From Coptis chinensis (taxonomy: Eukaryota > Streptophyta > Magnoliopsida > Ranunculales > Ranunculaceae), in contig CM027379.1 in NCBI GenBank assembly GCA_015680905.1, forward strand, positions 100,863,001 to 100,927,000: a DNA stretch of 64,000 nt. Reading direction: 5' to 3'. The notes beneath the pieces were generated by a model. That model was not told the DNA's origin and ran no database searches. It saw only the letters and a list, made by a program, of their open reading frames with translations. Of this stretch, positions 22,735 to 34,279 are shown one piece after another. A program made the position numbers and the translations under genes. The stretch's first letter is position 1. Every line of letters begins with the position of its first letter.

Positions 22735-23110
22735 TCACGTGAGCCCATAAGCCATGCACCTTTGACCTTAGCCATGAACCATGGCTATGACCATGAACCT
22801 GTTGAACATAGAAACGCCAGTTTGACTTTGACTTTGACAATGACAGTTTGACTTCGACCATGACGTGTCGACTTTGACCATTGACCATTGACCGTTGACC
22901 TTGAGCCATGCACATTGACCTTAGCCATGAACCATGGCTATGACCCTGAACCTGTCGAACACGGAAACGACAGTTTGACTTTGACAAAGACATGTTGGCT
23001 TTGACCATGACATGTTGACTTTAACTTTGACCATGATGTGTTGACCATTGACGGTTGACTTTAACCGTTGACCATTGATGGTTGACTTTGACCTTTGACT
23101 TTGATTGACT
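22735..23110. repeat. Degenerate short tandem repeats (TTGAC-type) in D
   Basis: The stretch is built of variants of TTTGACCATGACATGTTGAC and CCATTGACCGTTGACC. Longer copies include CTTAGCCATGAACCATGGCT at about 22768 and 22920. There is no coding meaning; small ORFs across it are artefacts of the repeat. Confidence 0.75.
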
Positions 23111-24606
23111 TTTCCAATTTTTTATCATATTTGATTATATGGACAAATATAGTAATAAAATATTGTCAGAAATTGTATAACTTGGTTGGTCATTATCTAA
23201 TTTAGATTTGACGTGAGTAGTGTGTAAAACATATATATATTGGGCTTTGATTGTGGACTGTGGACTGTCTAATTGTGCTACGTTTTATGTTGTATATTGT
23301 ATGGACAAATCCAATGCTAAAAGGCTGTGGAAGCTTGTATAAATTGGTTAGTCCTTATCTAAGAAAGATTTGACATTGATGTTGTGTATTTTTGACACGT
23401 GCTGAGATAGAAACTGTAGGAGATATATTATTCCTAAAACGCTATAAAAATATATGCGATACGTTTGAAGCAATTGTGATATCCTATGATATATTGGGAT
23501 GTATATATTAAATGCAATAGTTTTGGAGAAATAAATGTATCACCGCTCCATTATTATATATGTGATGATGTAGTATAGTATTGAGGAATATTTGCCCACG
23601 GGAGTATGGTGTAGTGCAATAATATATTGGCACGTGAAAGTATGAAAATGGTTATGAGATATATTGAGATATTTCTATATATTGTGGCTTAGTGCAATAA
23701 GGCAATTGACCTGCACGTGATATAGTGGATTTATTATGAGTCATTAATGTATGACACTTGAATAAATTACGTAACGAAAATCCTAGAACCTAGCTACCAC
23801 AACTCATGTGATTGGCCCTTCACTACTACAGAAAAGCTCATATACCACTGTTATTTACAGTGGTAAAAAGCCTTTAGCCACTGTTTTCATACCGTGGTAA
23901 CAACCACCGTGACAAATACTTCTAACAAAACCGTGGGGAAAAGTACCTCTTATATACCACGGTTTTGATACAAACCGTGGTATTAGGATTTACAAACCGT
24001 GGTTAATAGTCCGAAAAGTTCACTCTTATATTTACAAACCGTGGGAAATAGTGATGATATATACGACGGTTGGATACAAACCGTGGGTTATATAAACTGA
24101 TTATACCTCGGTTCTTATCAAACCGTGGTGTATAGTCATTACAAACCGTGGGTTATATAAACTGCTTATACCTCGGTTCTTATCAAACCGTGGTTTATAG
24201 TCTTTTTTTTTTTAATAAAAACCCCTAATTATTTGATTCTAATCATATTCATTCAACCTGCAACCTGTCCATTTTCACCATATATATCCACACTGGATTT
24301 AAGAACACATTGCTCAAATAAACAATTCATAGCGTAACACAAACAAAAGAAATAAATTTACACATCCAACACAAAGACATTGAATTGCTAAAAGAATTTT
24401 GAACTTTTTTGAGTCGTCAATAATGAAAGAAACATCCAAATTTACTTGTTATATCAAAATAATAATGACTTAACTTGTTGCATCAATAAAAAAAACAATC
24501 TATTTGTTCTATCTAAAATATCAAAAAAAAAATGGTGAGACCAAGCACCACACCTTAACTGGAAAGGGTCAAAACCTAGCTAAGACTCGACGCTTGGCTC
24601 GAACGC

Positions 24607-24883
24607 TCAATTGTGCTGAATGAATCTAAGAATTTCAAGTCGAACAACATCAAGTTCCTCTTGTGTGTATGTATCTTTGAGGGATAGATTTGTCATCTGC
24701 ACGATCAAAGATAAAAAAGTATATAATAACTAAATAATGAAGAGTAACACAAAATAGAGAATGCTAGTGTATGACGAATTATACCTTATTTTCAAAAGAA
24801 TTATCTGAACAAGCTTCCATTATTTCTCTCATAAACTTCATTACGTAATACCCACACTCTTTACTACAAGGTTGGTACGGGCC
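24607..24883 (-). pseudogene. Ulp1-type (C48) cysteine peptidase, last two exons
   Basis: The exon at 24883-24785 (minus) encodes 33 residues with QPCSKECGYYVMKFMREI. The Gln and the Cys (codon 24856-24854) are the oxyanion-hole and nucleophile positions of the Ulp1/SENP family. A GTAT donor at 24784 and a CAG acceptor at 24697-24699 join in phase 0 to a final exon (24696-24607), MTNLSLKDTYTQEELDVVRL to a TGA. That end is typical of Ulp1 genes carried by plant CACTA and Mutator elements. The upstream catalytic His and Asp were not found with certainty, so the gene is probably broken. It would remove SUMO-like modifiers if intact. Confidence 0.75.
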
Positions 24884-27800
24884 CTAAGTACAAACATAGA
24901 AAATATTCATAAACATATATTTTTCCAAACACACAGTATGTATGCATAAGAATTTGTTTATTACCATAATTTAGAAAGACAACACAAAATCCAAACTATG
25001 CAAGCAATAGTTCAAAACTTGCTCGCAAACAAACTTTCCACAACCCACAAAACTTTCCACCAATTGGCAAACTCTGAAGCAACAACGGATAATAACACCG
25101 CACTTGAAGGTCTTATTCTGGAAGTATTTGCTCACCATCTGCATCACCCTCTTCCTCAACTTTGGCCAGCACCAGGAGGTTGCTTCTTCTTGATTCCACT
25201 TACTAGTACGAAATAACTGATGGTTGCAAAATAATTTGTCAACCATTAAAAGGTATGGGATCAACCCCAAGTACAGAACTTAAAAATCACAACAGGTTCG
25301 AGTATGCAATACTTAACCTTGGCTTCGAAACGAGAGAGTCCAGTATTGTTCTTGTCGCTTCTTTGAAGCTCTTTGAGCTATGTCAAATGAGAGAGTTTAT
25401 GTAAGGTTTGGAGTTTGGACCAACATTTTGAGCAGAATGTACCTCCACCTAGGTAAATTGTACTTCACGCCTTACGGTTGTATAATTATTTCACGTGCAC
25501 TTGGAAATGAGCTTGTAGGAAGTCAAAAACTGAAAAGCGGTTGAATTTCATCATGCAAATGAAAGTTTTGTAGTTAGCAAGATTGTGTAAAGCAATTTAA
25601 CATAATAATAAATGTATCTACCTTCGAGAAAAGAATCGACAAACTTCCCACCATATTTCATCGCCAATGCATGCACAAACTACCCGTATAGAAGCTAAAA
25701 TAAATCAATATGTTTTTCTCAATACGTTTATCACATTAATCGAAAAGAATTGAGTCCGATTGGAAGACCGGAAGTCGCAAATCGATGAAGTAAAAATGTT
25801 TCATGCAAACAGATTTGAGTATCACCATCACAGATAAACAATCAATCTCTCCCAAAACTCTTGTGGAAACTCTTATCGAAATCCAATCAAGAGATCACTG
25901 CTCAAAGATAAGATAATTGTCCTACTTCTTAAATTTGAAATTCGACCTTACAAATAGATATCTCTCGATTTCTTTCCTAAAGTACCAACCTTATCATGAG
26001 CCTTGCACATATTAACCAAAGATACAACCACATTCACAGATTGGTGTAGTTTACTTAGTACTCCTTTCACAGATTCGACTTGAATGTTTGCCCTGGATTT
26101 TTCTAGCAAAGTTACTTCTTTAACCTACACGGATGCGGAAAAACAATAAAACCTCCAAAAAATCTGTGGTTGTAGAATTGGTGCTAAAAGTATAATAAGA
26201 TTCAGGTGCCTACCAACTTGTTCGAATTACATTGATTCTCTCAGATCGCAGGGATAGCTCCATGTGTAAACACTTTATGATATATAAATTAGGTATACAT
26301 GACAATTTAATATTGATGGGACCACTTACCGATACCCGATACCAAATTACAAATGTTGCGGTAGCATAATGTTGGGAAACCATGAGGAGCTTCCTCGGCG
26401 ATCTAGTATTGCATGAGGGAGCCTCAAACAGGAAAATTAATTCTTAACATATCAGGTAGAGAGATTTTTGGAATGTGTTAAATAAGCTTACGAATAACTA
26501 TTGCATCGAGAAAGATGTAAATGATTTGAGGAGTGGAAATTGTTTTTTTTGAAAAAACAAAATTATAAAAGTTCTTATTGAAAGTAAGTCACCCGAGACA
26601 AGATAGAACAAGCAAATTCCTCAAGCAAATCAGTAGATTCACTGTTTTCAAAGTAGATGTGCAATATCCCTCGTATGATCTCTCCCTCAAGAGTAAGTGT
26701 AATACAATAAGGTGTCGGAAAATCGTGTCAACATTCTGCTCCTAGATCTAATTGCAATCACATTTTAAAAATATAAGGAAAAGAAAATATGGTCTGAATA
26801 AACACTCACTTTACTCTTGAACCATTCTCAAAATTTTCCGAGTCCCGGTTATGTGTTAACAATTGGTGCGCATAAGTTCCAAGTCTCTTTTGCATTAAAG
26901 GAATGACTTTCGGACAACTCCTAGGTGCTGTACTTTTCCCACTCCCTTCAAGCAACTTGTCAAGGAACGATTGAGCGAGAACTTACAATAGACTCTAGAG
27001 TAACTAGTACCTCGGATGCCAAAAAAAACGAATCTAACAGTCGCAAAAGAGCGGTTTTAGTCAAAACCAAAAAAGAGAGGTCCCGACGCTTATCCATTAA
27101 CTTCACAAAACACCATATGAAACAGATCTGACTTTTACAACCCGAGTCCAAGACACCTTCCGAAATGAAAAAATGCCACAATACATGTAATCTATGTTTC
27201 CGGTGAAGGGATTGGTTGGATGCGAAAAAAAAAAAGACTATCCGGGATTCACGGGTTTTGGAAGGTGTTAAGCGATCTAATAGTATCTTGGAGTATTCAT
27301 CTTGATATCGGGAAGATTTAACATATGCATTGAACTTATTTCCTCGGTGATTTTCTAAATCGAATCTTTTGGCAATTTCCTTGGGAAAGAAGCACAAAAC
27401 TGGAAGCTACGCACCTTGCTTAAGCACCTAAGAACTTCTTTAAAGACCGAACCCGACTCATGAAGATTTAAAACCACCAGCCGGGCATATCGGGTTTCAA
27501 GCAGAGGCAGATTGGAATTTCCAATGCTCTTGACAAATTTCATCACCTACAACACCATAAAATTATGAAATGCGAATTGAAGCATTGATCCGTGGTTTTC
27601 CCCAAATTGTTAGCATATATATTGGTTTTAAACTTACCTTCATCGAGAACACAAACTGCTTGCGATCGAAATGTTTCTTCAAGCTTGGAAATAACTTCGA
27701 TTTTGTTCACGAATTCACGGATATCACTTTGTTGTTCTTGAATGGAACCCTTAAGCATCCAACTGAATTTTGTTTGGTCCGACGGGTCAAACAAAGTCAG

Positions 27801-28740
27801 TTTGTGGCAAAGCTCACGCAGAAGGTAAAGATGCGAGGGGTAACTAGTACAGAAATTAGATGTTAAGGCAAAGAAATTTGGTTACTACATATTTGCAAAC
27901 ACAAAATCCACATCCACCTAAAGCTACGGGATTACCTACGGCGAGGATCCGAACAACAAGATTACCTTGAGTCCGCAATATAAAAGGATATATTCAACCG
28001 ATCGGTAATTGTGGGCTCAAATCATTCAAAGTACTCCAAAAAGTTTACGTAAATCTAAAAAATAAATTTAGGCAACCATGGTGGAAAACATTTACTAAGA
28101 AGAGAAGACTTAGAACATGGTTTAAAATCAAAATACAAATATATACTAACTATTCTCAATAGTAAACTGTTGTGAGCAAATATACATACCCTTGAAAAGG
28201 TTAGAATGGACAAACAAATAACCGATAATTCTCTAAATTTGAATCTCGCCCATCTAAAATCTTGGTAACTGCAGAGATTTCAAGCGGAGGGTGGACCATT
28301 AGAATCGAAGATGACAATCTGAATGCCGAGATTGGTCCGCTTGCATGATTGATCCGAAAATCCCTCATTTGGCACTTCCTCGCTCCACTCCAGCTCTTCT
28401 CTCGAACTTCCAATATTGTAGGTCGCTTGAGGTTCCCATCGTCCGATGTGTTTGAACTCTTAAGTTTCAACTTTTTTGTCGATGAAGTGCTTTGTGATAT
28501 AATGCTTTTCTCATTCTTCTTCTCAATGTGCCCGACAAATTTGGCTTGCTCAAGTTAAAAGATTGACTCCTCCACAAAGGCTGGCTTCGGGGAAGGTATA
28601 AAGGATGCATCTTGAGGTAGGTGTTTAGTAAGCTCTCCAAAAATCTATATAAGACAAGTTCCCACTTCATTACATACAAAAAAAAAAAAAAGATTGCAAT
28701 CGAAACTTCAGGTGCTAATTGAGCTTTAGATGACATTCCC
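24884..28740 (-). pseudogene. Uncharacterised coding-like stretch upstream of the Ulp1 exons
   Basis: Minus-strand reading gives open pieces with plausible splice sites but no family I recognise: at 25216-24971, 27397-26960 (PKEIAKRFDLENHRGNKFNA), 27546-27355 (NLPLLETRYARLVVLNLHES), 27794-27543 (FDPSDQTKFSWMLKGSIQEQ) and 28470-28201. Their order and strand fit a multi-exon gene ending in the Ulp1 domain, but frames change within exons. Some pieces could also be captured host DNA. I give no function. Confidence 0.35.
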
Positions 28741-28796
28741 AAATTGTAAACTTCGGCTACAACTCAAACCAACCACTTTGGCCGATAATACATGCA

Positions 28797-28907
28797 GCAG
28801 AGAAATCACGAACTTTTGACGCCAAAAAAAATAACAAAAAGAAGTGTTGGCCCGAAATACATGCAGAGAAATCACGAACTTTTGACGCCAAAAATAACAA
28901 AAAGAAG
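28797..28907. repeat. Direct duplication of approx. 50 bp inside the CACTA element
   Basis: CAGAGAAATCACGAACTTTT, continuing GACGCCAAAA to AACAAAAAGAAGT, is present at about 28797-28848 and again at about 28864-28910. The second copy lacks a few A's. Confidence 0.8.
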
Positions 28908-29293
28908 TAAAGTAGGGAATGAAACAAAGAAAGAAAAGAAAAACGAAGAACGGAGTTTTAGATCAACTGGAATGATACCACGTATTCTAAGTTTATTGAT
29001 TGATGGTCAGTAAGACAAGAGAAGCAGCAGTGCAGAATGATGCATCTTTATAAGTGAGGTGACACTATGCGACAACTGTGTAATAATACTCCCCAATGAC
29101 TAACAAGATGTCAAAAACCGGTGGCGGAAGCAAGTTTTGCATGGGTTACATTGTTTTGATACTTACGGAAGAACCTTTTTATTAATCAATTGCTCGACTC
29201 ATCGGGTCACAAGTCGCAACCTCTCCAAACTTGCACTCGAGAAAATTACAAGAAATTAAAATAAATTAACCAACTTCAAACATCACTCTTCAC

Positions 29294-29870
29294 CTTTTCA
29301 ATGCCTTCAATAGCTGAACTTTTTTTCGCTTCAACGTTGAATCTGATCAACTCGATGCACCGCCACGAGGGGACAAGCTTTGGATGTTTAATAATGTTTC
29401 TTGCTCGACATGGCATCCTGTTTTAATAGGTACATCTTACGTGAGTGTTCACATACGGGACAAAGAAGCATTCGACATAAGTTACAAAGGTACACGAAGG
29501 TTTTCTCGACTTCGTTCAAGAGGTCCTTGCTAGCCCCTCTTAAAAGAACAAAGCAAGCTTTTGGGTCTTTGCACTCCACGATGAAGGCAAAGAACTCATC
29601 TCCGATCTTCCTTACCTCAAAGAGTCCCGCTCTACTCCCAATATCAGATTCACGAAGCTCCTCAGAGTCCGTTTCACAACAACTGCGCCCACGGGCCTTA
29701 GCTATCTGTTGCTATCGGTCTTCCTTAGCCCTCGATAGCACTTACTCGGGCCTTGCTTAGGAAATGGCAAGCCGGATCACTAAGTCCTTTCTCTATGATT
29801 ACCAAGTCAGGCTTGAACTTCAGAATCGAGCACAAATGTTCTCGATGTATTCCTCTTCCATCTTGAGCAT
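29294..29870 (-). pseudogene. CCT3: Captured fragment of the CCT3 (TCP-1 gamma) chaperonin gene
   Basis: Minus-strand reading, with four or more single-base frame changes, gives in order MLKMEEEYIENIC, ILKFKPDLVIIEKGLSD, LRKTDSNR, EELRESDIGSRAGLFEV, RKIGDEFFAFIVECKDPKAC, LLRGASKDLLNEVEK, ARNIIKHPKLVP and STLK/IEGIEK. These are consecutive segments of subunit gamma of the cytosolic TCP-1/CCT chaperonin, from the apical domain towards the second equatorial half. The fragment ends at AAAAG then GTGAAG, a possible original exon border. Host CCT3 folds actin and tubulin as part of an eight-subunit ring. Here it is a decayed passenger that is not translatable. Weak similarity may extend upstream to about 30060 (VVALDC). 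Confidence 0.87.
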
Positions 29871-31623
29871 AACTCCCCGGTGCACCACTAGCCAAAATGA
29901 GAACGGGGAAAGTATATACCCAAACACATAGTAAATCGACCTAGACCATGACAACCGGCATTCAATTATTACACCAAGGTTTGAACTATTTTTTGCTTCA
30001 TCGCCCGGTTTATGTTGTCAGAAGAGGAGCCATGACAATCCAAGGCAACCACCAAGGAGACCAGTTTTCGTGAAGATAGTTGCAGGACATGGTCAATGGT
30101 ATTCCCAAGGTGGTGCCAAAGCGTTAGTTGAGAAACCTAACACCGACAGAATTTTAGAGAGAGTCTCGGAAGTTAGAAGTTTTGAGAGTCTTGGAAGTTG
30201 AAAAGAGTAAGTTTTAGCGCCAGACGGTGTTACTATTTTTCTGCACAGGAAGGAAAACACCAAAGACACACCCTTAAGCATAAGCGTTATATCAATCCAG
30301 AAATATTAGTAATACATGTCAGTGCATGTAAGTTAGTAAAGGCTAAAGACAAACTAGAAACTAAAGGGGTAACCACTTCCTGAATAATTCTCTACTTCTC
30401 CAATAACTTATACTCTTTTAACTATTCTTAATTACACTCAAATAGAGCTACTCAGCTACAGACAAAAATCCATGAACAAAAGGTGCTATAAAGATCGATG
30501 CATATATTAATCAAACCAGCAAACCATGCGTTCTCAAAAAAAAAAAAAACTAACTAACTAAATTATGCTGACCAACAAATCAAAGTAGACGCTAATTCAA
30601 ATAACCTAAACAGTTGCAATAAAAACCCCAAACCAGTTTCCTATGCAGGCTTAGTTAGTTCAAAGTTAACTTAATTATATTACATAGTATAAACCATCTT
30701 GCTTCTATATTTCTACTGCTACGACAAAGAGGGATAGAAAAACAATGGCTATGAAAACCAATAAACTATACACCATTACTGTAACCTTTAGTCAAACACT
30801 TTATAGATTGACTGAAAACCCAAAACAGGAAGATAGCACCACCCAAACAACACAATATTTCCAGTTACGCAAATTAAGAAATTAAGAAGAAGACAACTTA
30901 TAGAGGATGTAATCTAAGTTTCAGATTGGTAGAACTACAATAATTTTTTCCAAACCAACAAGGAAAGAACAGAAATAGAACAACTCTTTCAAATTTAATT
31001 GCCAAGAAGACACGTGAGGATTTCTCAAAGGATCAGTAAAAAGAAACACGTCAAAATCGAACTAAAAACGATAAACTCTTACCGGATGAATTGAAAAGGA
31101 AGCGAATCAAAACCTAACCGAAAGCACGACGATTTTTGGAAGGACCCGACTTTACAAGCGTATCCAGGCGAGAGATAGATTTTCCTATATGATGAACGCG
31201 ACTGGGAAAATTCTAGGAGAGAGATAGAGCAGAAACCCAGTGACGATTGAAAAGAGGGGGTTTTAGCGCTATGTTTTTTTGCCCTATTTTCAGTTTAATT
31301 TTTGGTTTTTCGATCGAGTGGTTTTGGACTTTTGGAGACCCCCTTTATCCACGGTAGGTGTAATTTTTAGAAAAACATAAACCACCTTTTTCCAAGAAAC
31401 AGTGGGGAATTCGAATATCTAAAAACAAATTGGCGATATTTGGTAGTACCGTGGCATATGGGATATTATTTACCACTATATCACGTAAACAGTGGCTTTT
31501 GCTTGTACCTAGATTAGAAATGCGAAATATACCATGGTAAATGACTATTACCCACTGTTATTATAAATACAGTGGTATATACTATTTCACCTACCGTGGC
31601 TAATGCCCTTTTTTGTAGTAGTG
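29871..31623. other. CACTA right interior and subterminal region
   Basis: AT-rich with no clear gene. From about 31340 it is dense in TACCGTGG/CCACTGT subterminal motifs up to the terminal repeat. A GTAAGAG donor-like site on the minus strand near 31082 may belong to a 5' exon of the element's gene. Confidence 0.4.
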
Positions 31624-32685
31624 CTTCTGGCGTTTCAGTTAATCTGAATGGCCTTCGGGCGGCCCTTCTGGCATTTCAGTTAATCTGAATGGCCTTCGGG
31701 CGTAAGTAATGTGATTGACCCTCCTAACGTAGCCGAATAGTGGCTTGATTATTCCGTTCGCAAAATAGAACGATGACGCGCGATATTTTATGCCGAATAG
31801 TGGCATTACTTACATAATTGCTTCCGTGTGAGGATTTACCTAGTGTGCGGCATCCCGCTCAGGGTGGTTATGCACGGAGTGGTTCATTATGTAAGGGGAG
31901 GCATGTGGATGTACATGTTCGGCGTTGGGTAGCGATTGTGGTAGCCAGGGAAACTAGGTAAGACATAGATACGATGTGATTGTAGGGACACGCAAAGAAA
32001 GCCTGAAATAATCTAATTATGGTAATATGTTTGGTTGGTTATTTGTTTAGTTAGAACCTAAGGCGCCTCGATGGAGGAACTACATGCCTTATTTATGATG
32101 CGTATAGTTTGTTGTATGGTTAGTGGGAAGTTAAGGCGCCTCAGTGGAGGAACTACCTGCCTAGATTATTGTACTTAAGGATGTTGTATTAGTTGTTGAA
32201 AGTTACGGCGCCTCGGTGGAGGAACTAACTGCCGTATGGTTTGTGTATATATTTGTATAAGAATATGTTGTATTTTAGAGCTACTCACACCAGCATTTTT
32301 ATAATGCTGACCCGATTTGCATGTTTGCTTATCGGGTGTGTTCATTAAATGAACACAGTTGATAAGTCTTGCAGGTTTAGTGTTGAAGAAGATTGGTTCT
32401 TTGCTTGTGGTTTTGCGTTAAGCGTTGCATCTCGGGATATGTTTTGTTTTCCCTCGAGGTGATATAGAGTTTCAGTCGAGACAAAGTTATTTATATTTTC
32501 ATTTGTAAATTTTTGTAATGAAGATGACTTTTGTTTAAGTTAAAATTTTTATTAGTTTTTAAATTATCCGCATATTTAAATTGTTTATGGGTTTTTGGAA
32601 GTGGAGAGTGCGTCACACCTCGGAGATCGAAGAGTCGGGAACAAATAATGTTTTTCCGAATTCTGTCGAAATTCGGGGTGTGACA
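31624..32685. other. Right part of D with local repeats
   Basis: No ORF. It holds a 39-bp tandem duplication (CTTCTGGCGTTTCAGTTAAT and onward at 31624, again at 31664). Three spaced copies of GGCGCCTCGGTGGAGGAACT-type units start at about 32062, 32134 and 32208. The end carries GTCGAAATTCGGGGTGTGAC, a normal LTR terminus. Confidence 0.6.
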
Positions 32686-32690
32686 AGAAG

Positions 32691-33738
32691 TATGATGGGC
32701 TTCGCTGCATGATGTTCCCCGCAAGTTTAAAGGGGGGGAGCTTCGGATTGGTATTATCGGTTGGCTTCGCGGAGCATAAAAATTTGAAGAATTGGAGAGC
32801 ACGTTTGTTGACCACTTCATACACTAGAAAAGAAGGGTGGTTGATATCGTGGCTCTGTTCAACATAAAACAAAGGTCTGCTGAATCATTGAGAGGGTTCC
32901 TGTGCAGGTTCAAGGAGGAGACCTTGAGAGTGGAAAATTTGGATGAGCATACCACGGTAATAGCCTTCAAAGCCGGCTTGGCGGGGAACCAGGGTTCATG
33001 AGTCGGTTTCAAAATCGAAATCGCCGTTGCATGCTTTGTATCCTAAGGTAGAAAAATACATACGCTTCACGAGGATATAATGCAGAGGAACGCCGAAGGA
33101 ACGAAAGAGAGCCGGGGAAAGGCGGTCTGCAGTTGTCGTCGGCCGAGATGATCGGAAGGGAAAAAAAGAGAATGGAAGAAAAGAGAAAGGAGGCGTCTGA
33201 GGGGAGAGCCGAGGTCCGGATAGGGCGGAGACGCGGCGAAGGGATATCCGAGAGAGGAAGCCATCTTGAGAAATCGAAAGCGGACACCTCTTCTTAGACC
33301 CTTAGAGGAAATCTTGACTCTAATTAAAGGGGCAACAATACTTTGAGTGGTCCATGAGCACGCCCGGTGGCAATAGAAGGGAAGCCATTTTGTGCCTATC
33401 ACCAAATCAGGAATCATGCCACAAATGAATGTTATGGTTTGAAGTGGTTAGTGGAGAGAATGATTGAAAATAAGGGGATGCTCAGGGAGTTTGTCGCAGA
33501 GGTTCGCCAAGCCGAGAGAGTGCCTGCTCCGGCTAGAATTCTAGGTACCATCAATGTCATTTTTAGTGGAGAAACCCTGGGAAGAAATGCACACAGAGAA
33601 AAGGTGAGAAAGACAGCGAGTTTACAACTGGTGAACGAGGTCGTTAGCATACTGCGGTTAGTTAAGGGAACCGCGAAGGGTGAGGAAGGCATAGTGTTCA
33701 CCCTGAAGGACTTGAAGTCAGTAATTTTCCCCGCATGA
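32691..33738 (+). pseudogene. Element B gag, C-terminal part
   Basis: Gag resumes after D with KYDGLRCMMFPASLKGG, then is frameshifted through 33340 (poly-G run at 32732). The open frame 33367-33738 contains KPFCAYHQIRNHATNECYGL, a Cys/His cluster present in the same place in element C (FCAYHQIRNHERNDC), and RILGTINVIFSGETLGRNAH. It precedes the protease without a gap. Confidence 0.8.
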
Positions 33739-33745
33739 GGATGCA

Positions 33746-34130
33746 TTGGTGATTACTATAGCGATGGGTAATTATCTAGTAAAGAGAGTGTTGATAGACT
33801 GCGGAAGTTCAGTAGAACTGTTGTTTAAGGGGGCCATGGAGGAGATGAATATAGGTAGAAATCAATTGAAAGCTCCTCAAACCAATATGTATAGGTTCAA
33901 TGGCAGCATGACAGAGCCCATGGGCTGGGGAATTGATGTTACCAGTTACAGCCGGCCCGACAACGGTATTCACAAGATTTATGGTGGTGGATTCTAACTC
34001 TCAGTGTAATGCCATCTTAGGGAGAAAATAGATCCACGAAATGAAGACCATCCCATCGACATTTTACCAGGTGGTCCGCTTCCCAGCTAATGGGGGAACG
34101 TACAAAATAAGGGGGGATCAAGTGGCAGCA
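33746..34130 (+). pseudogene. Element B aspartic protease
   Basis: The catalytic motif is VLIDCGSSVELLF, with Cys after the catalytic Asp, as in element C (DCGSAVDLLF). The frame breaks near 33930. In another frame, NAILGRK then a stop and IHEMKTIPSTFYQVVRFP complete the domain. It would process the polyprotein if repaired. Confidence 0.75.
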
Positions 34131-34279
34131 TAGAACATCCATCAAGTTACAGTAAAAAATATGGTTCGTGGTACCAAAGGGGAGGGGCCGTCACACGAAC
34201 CAGGGTCAACGTAGCAATTACAGGAGGCAGTGAAAGCGAAGTGTCACGAGCCTCATTTGGGACCGAAAAACTTTGGATG

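Larger units (their letters stand above)
23821..31623 (-). mobile_element. CACTA (En/Spm-type) transposon carrying Ulp1 and CCT3 gene pieces
   Basis: The left end is CACTACTACAGAAAAGC and the right end, on the other strand, is CACTACTACAAAAAAGGGC. A 3-bp duplication CTT (23818-23820 and 31624-31626) flanks it. Both subterminal regions are filled with CCGTGG/CCACGG motifs (23840-24200 and 31340-31610), as is usual for CACTA elements. Coding remains are on the minus strand: the last exons of a Ulp1-type peptidase (24607-24883), uncharacterised coding-like pieces at about 25000-28740, and a captured chaperonin gene fragment (29294-29870). I cannot find the TNP2/TNPD transposase, so it looks non-autonomous. 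Confidence 0.9.
21356..32685. mobile_element. Element D: probable solo LTR, split by a CACTA transposon
   Basis: D begins TGTAAGCCTG and ends GGGTGTGACA, with a perfect target duplication AGAAG (21351-21355 and 32686-32690). Joining the flanks restores gag of element B at exactly that codon, as comparison with element C shows. Without the CACTA element D is about 3.5 kb. I find no gag, pol, primer site or second copy of its own start, so a solo LTR fits better than a complete element. The GGGTGTGACA-type end and large size are reminiscent of Tekay/Del LTRs; the lineage is a guess. Confidence 0.8.

Noticed and set aside
24971..25270. 99-codon minus ORF as a complete gene
   Set aside because: No recognisable domain and no proper start; at most an exon piece or intron of the Ulp1-type gene.
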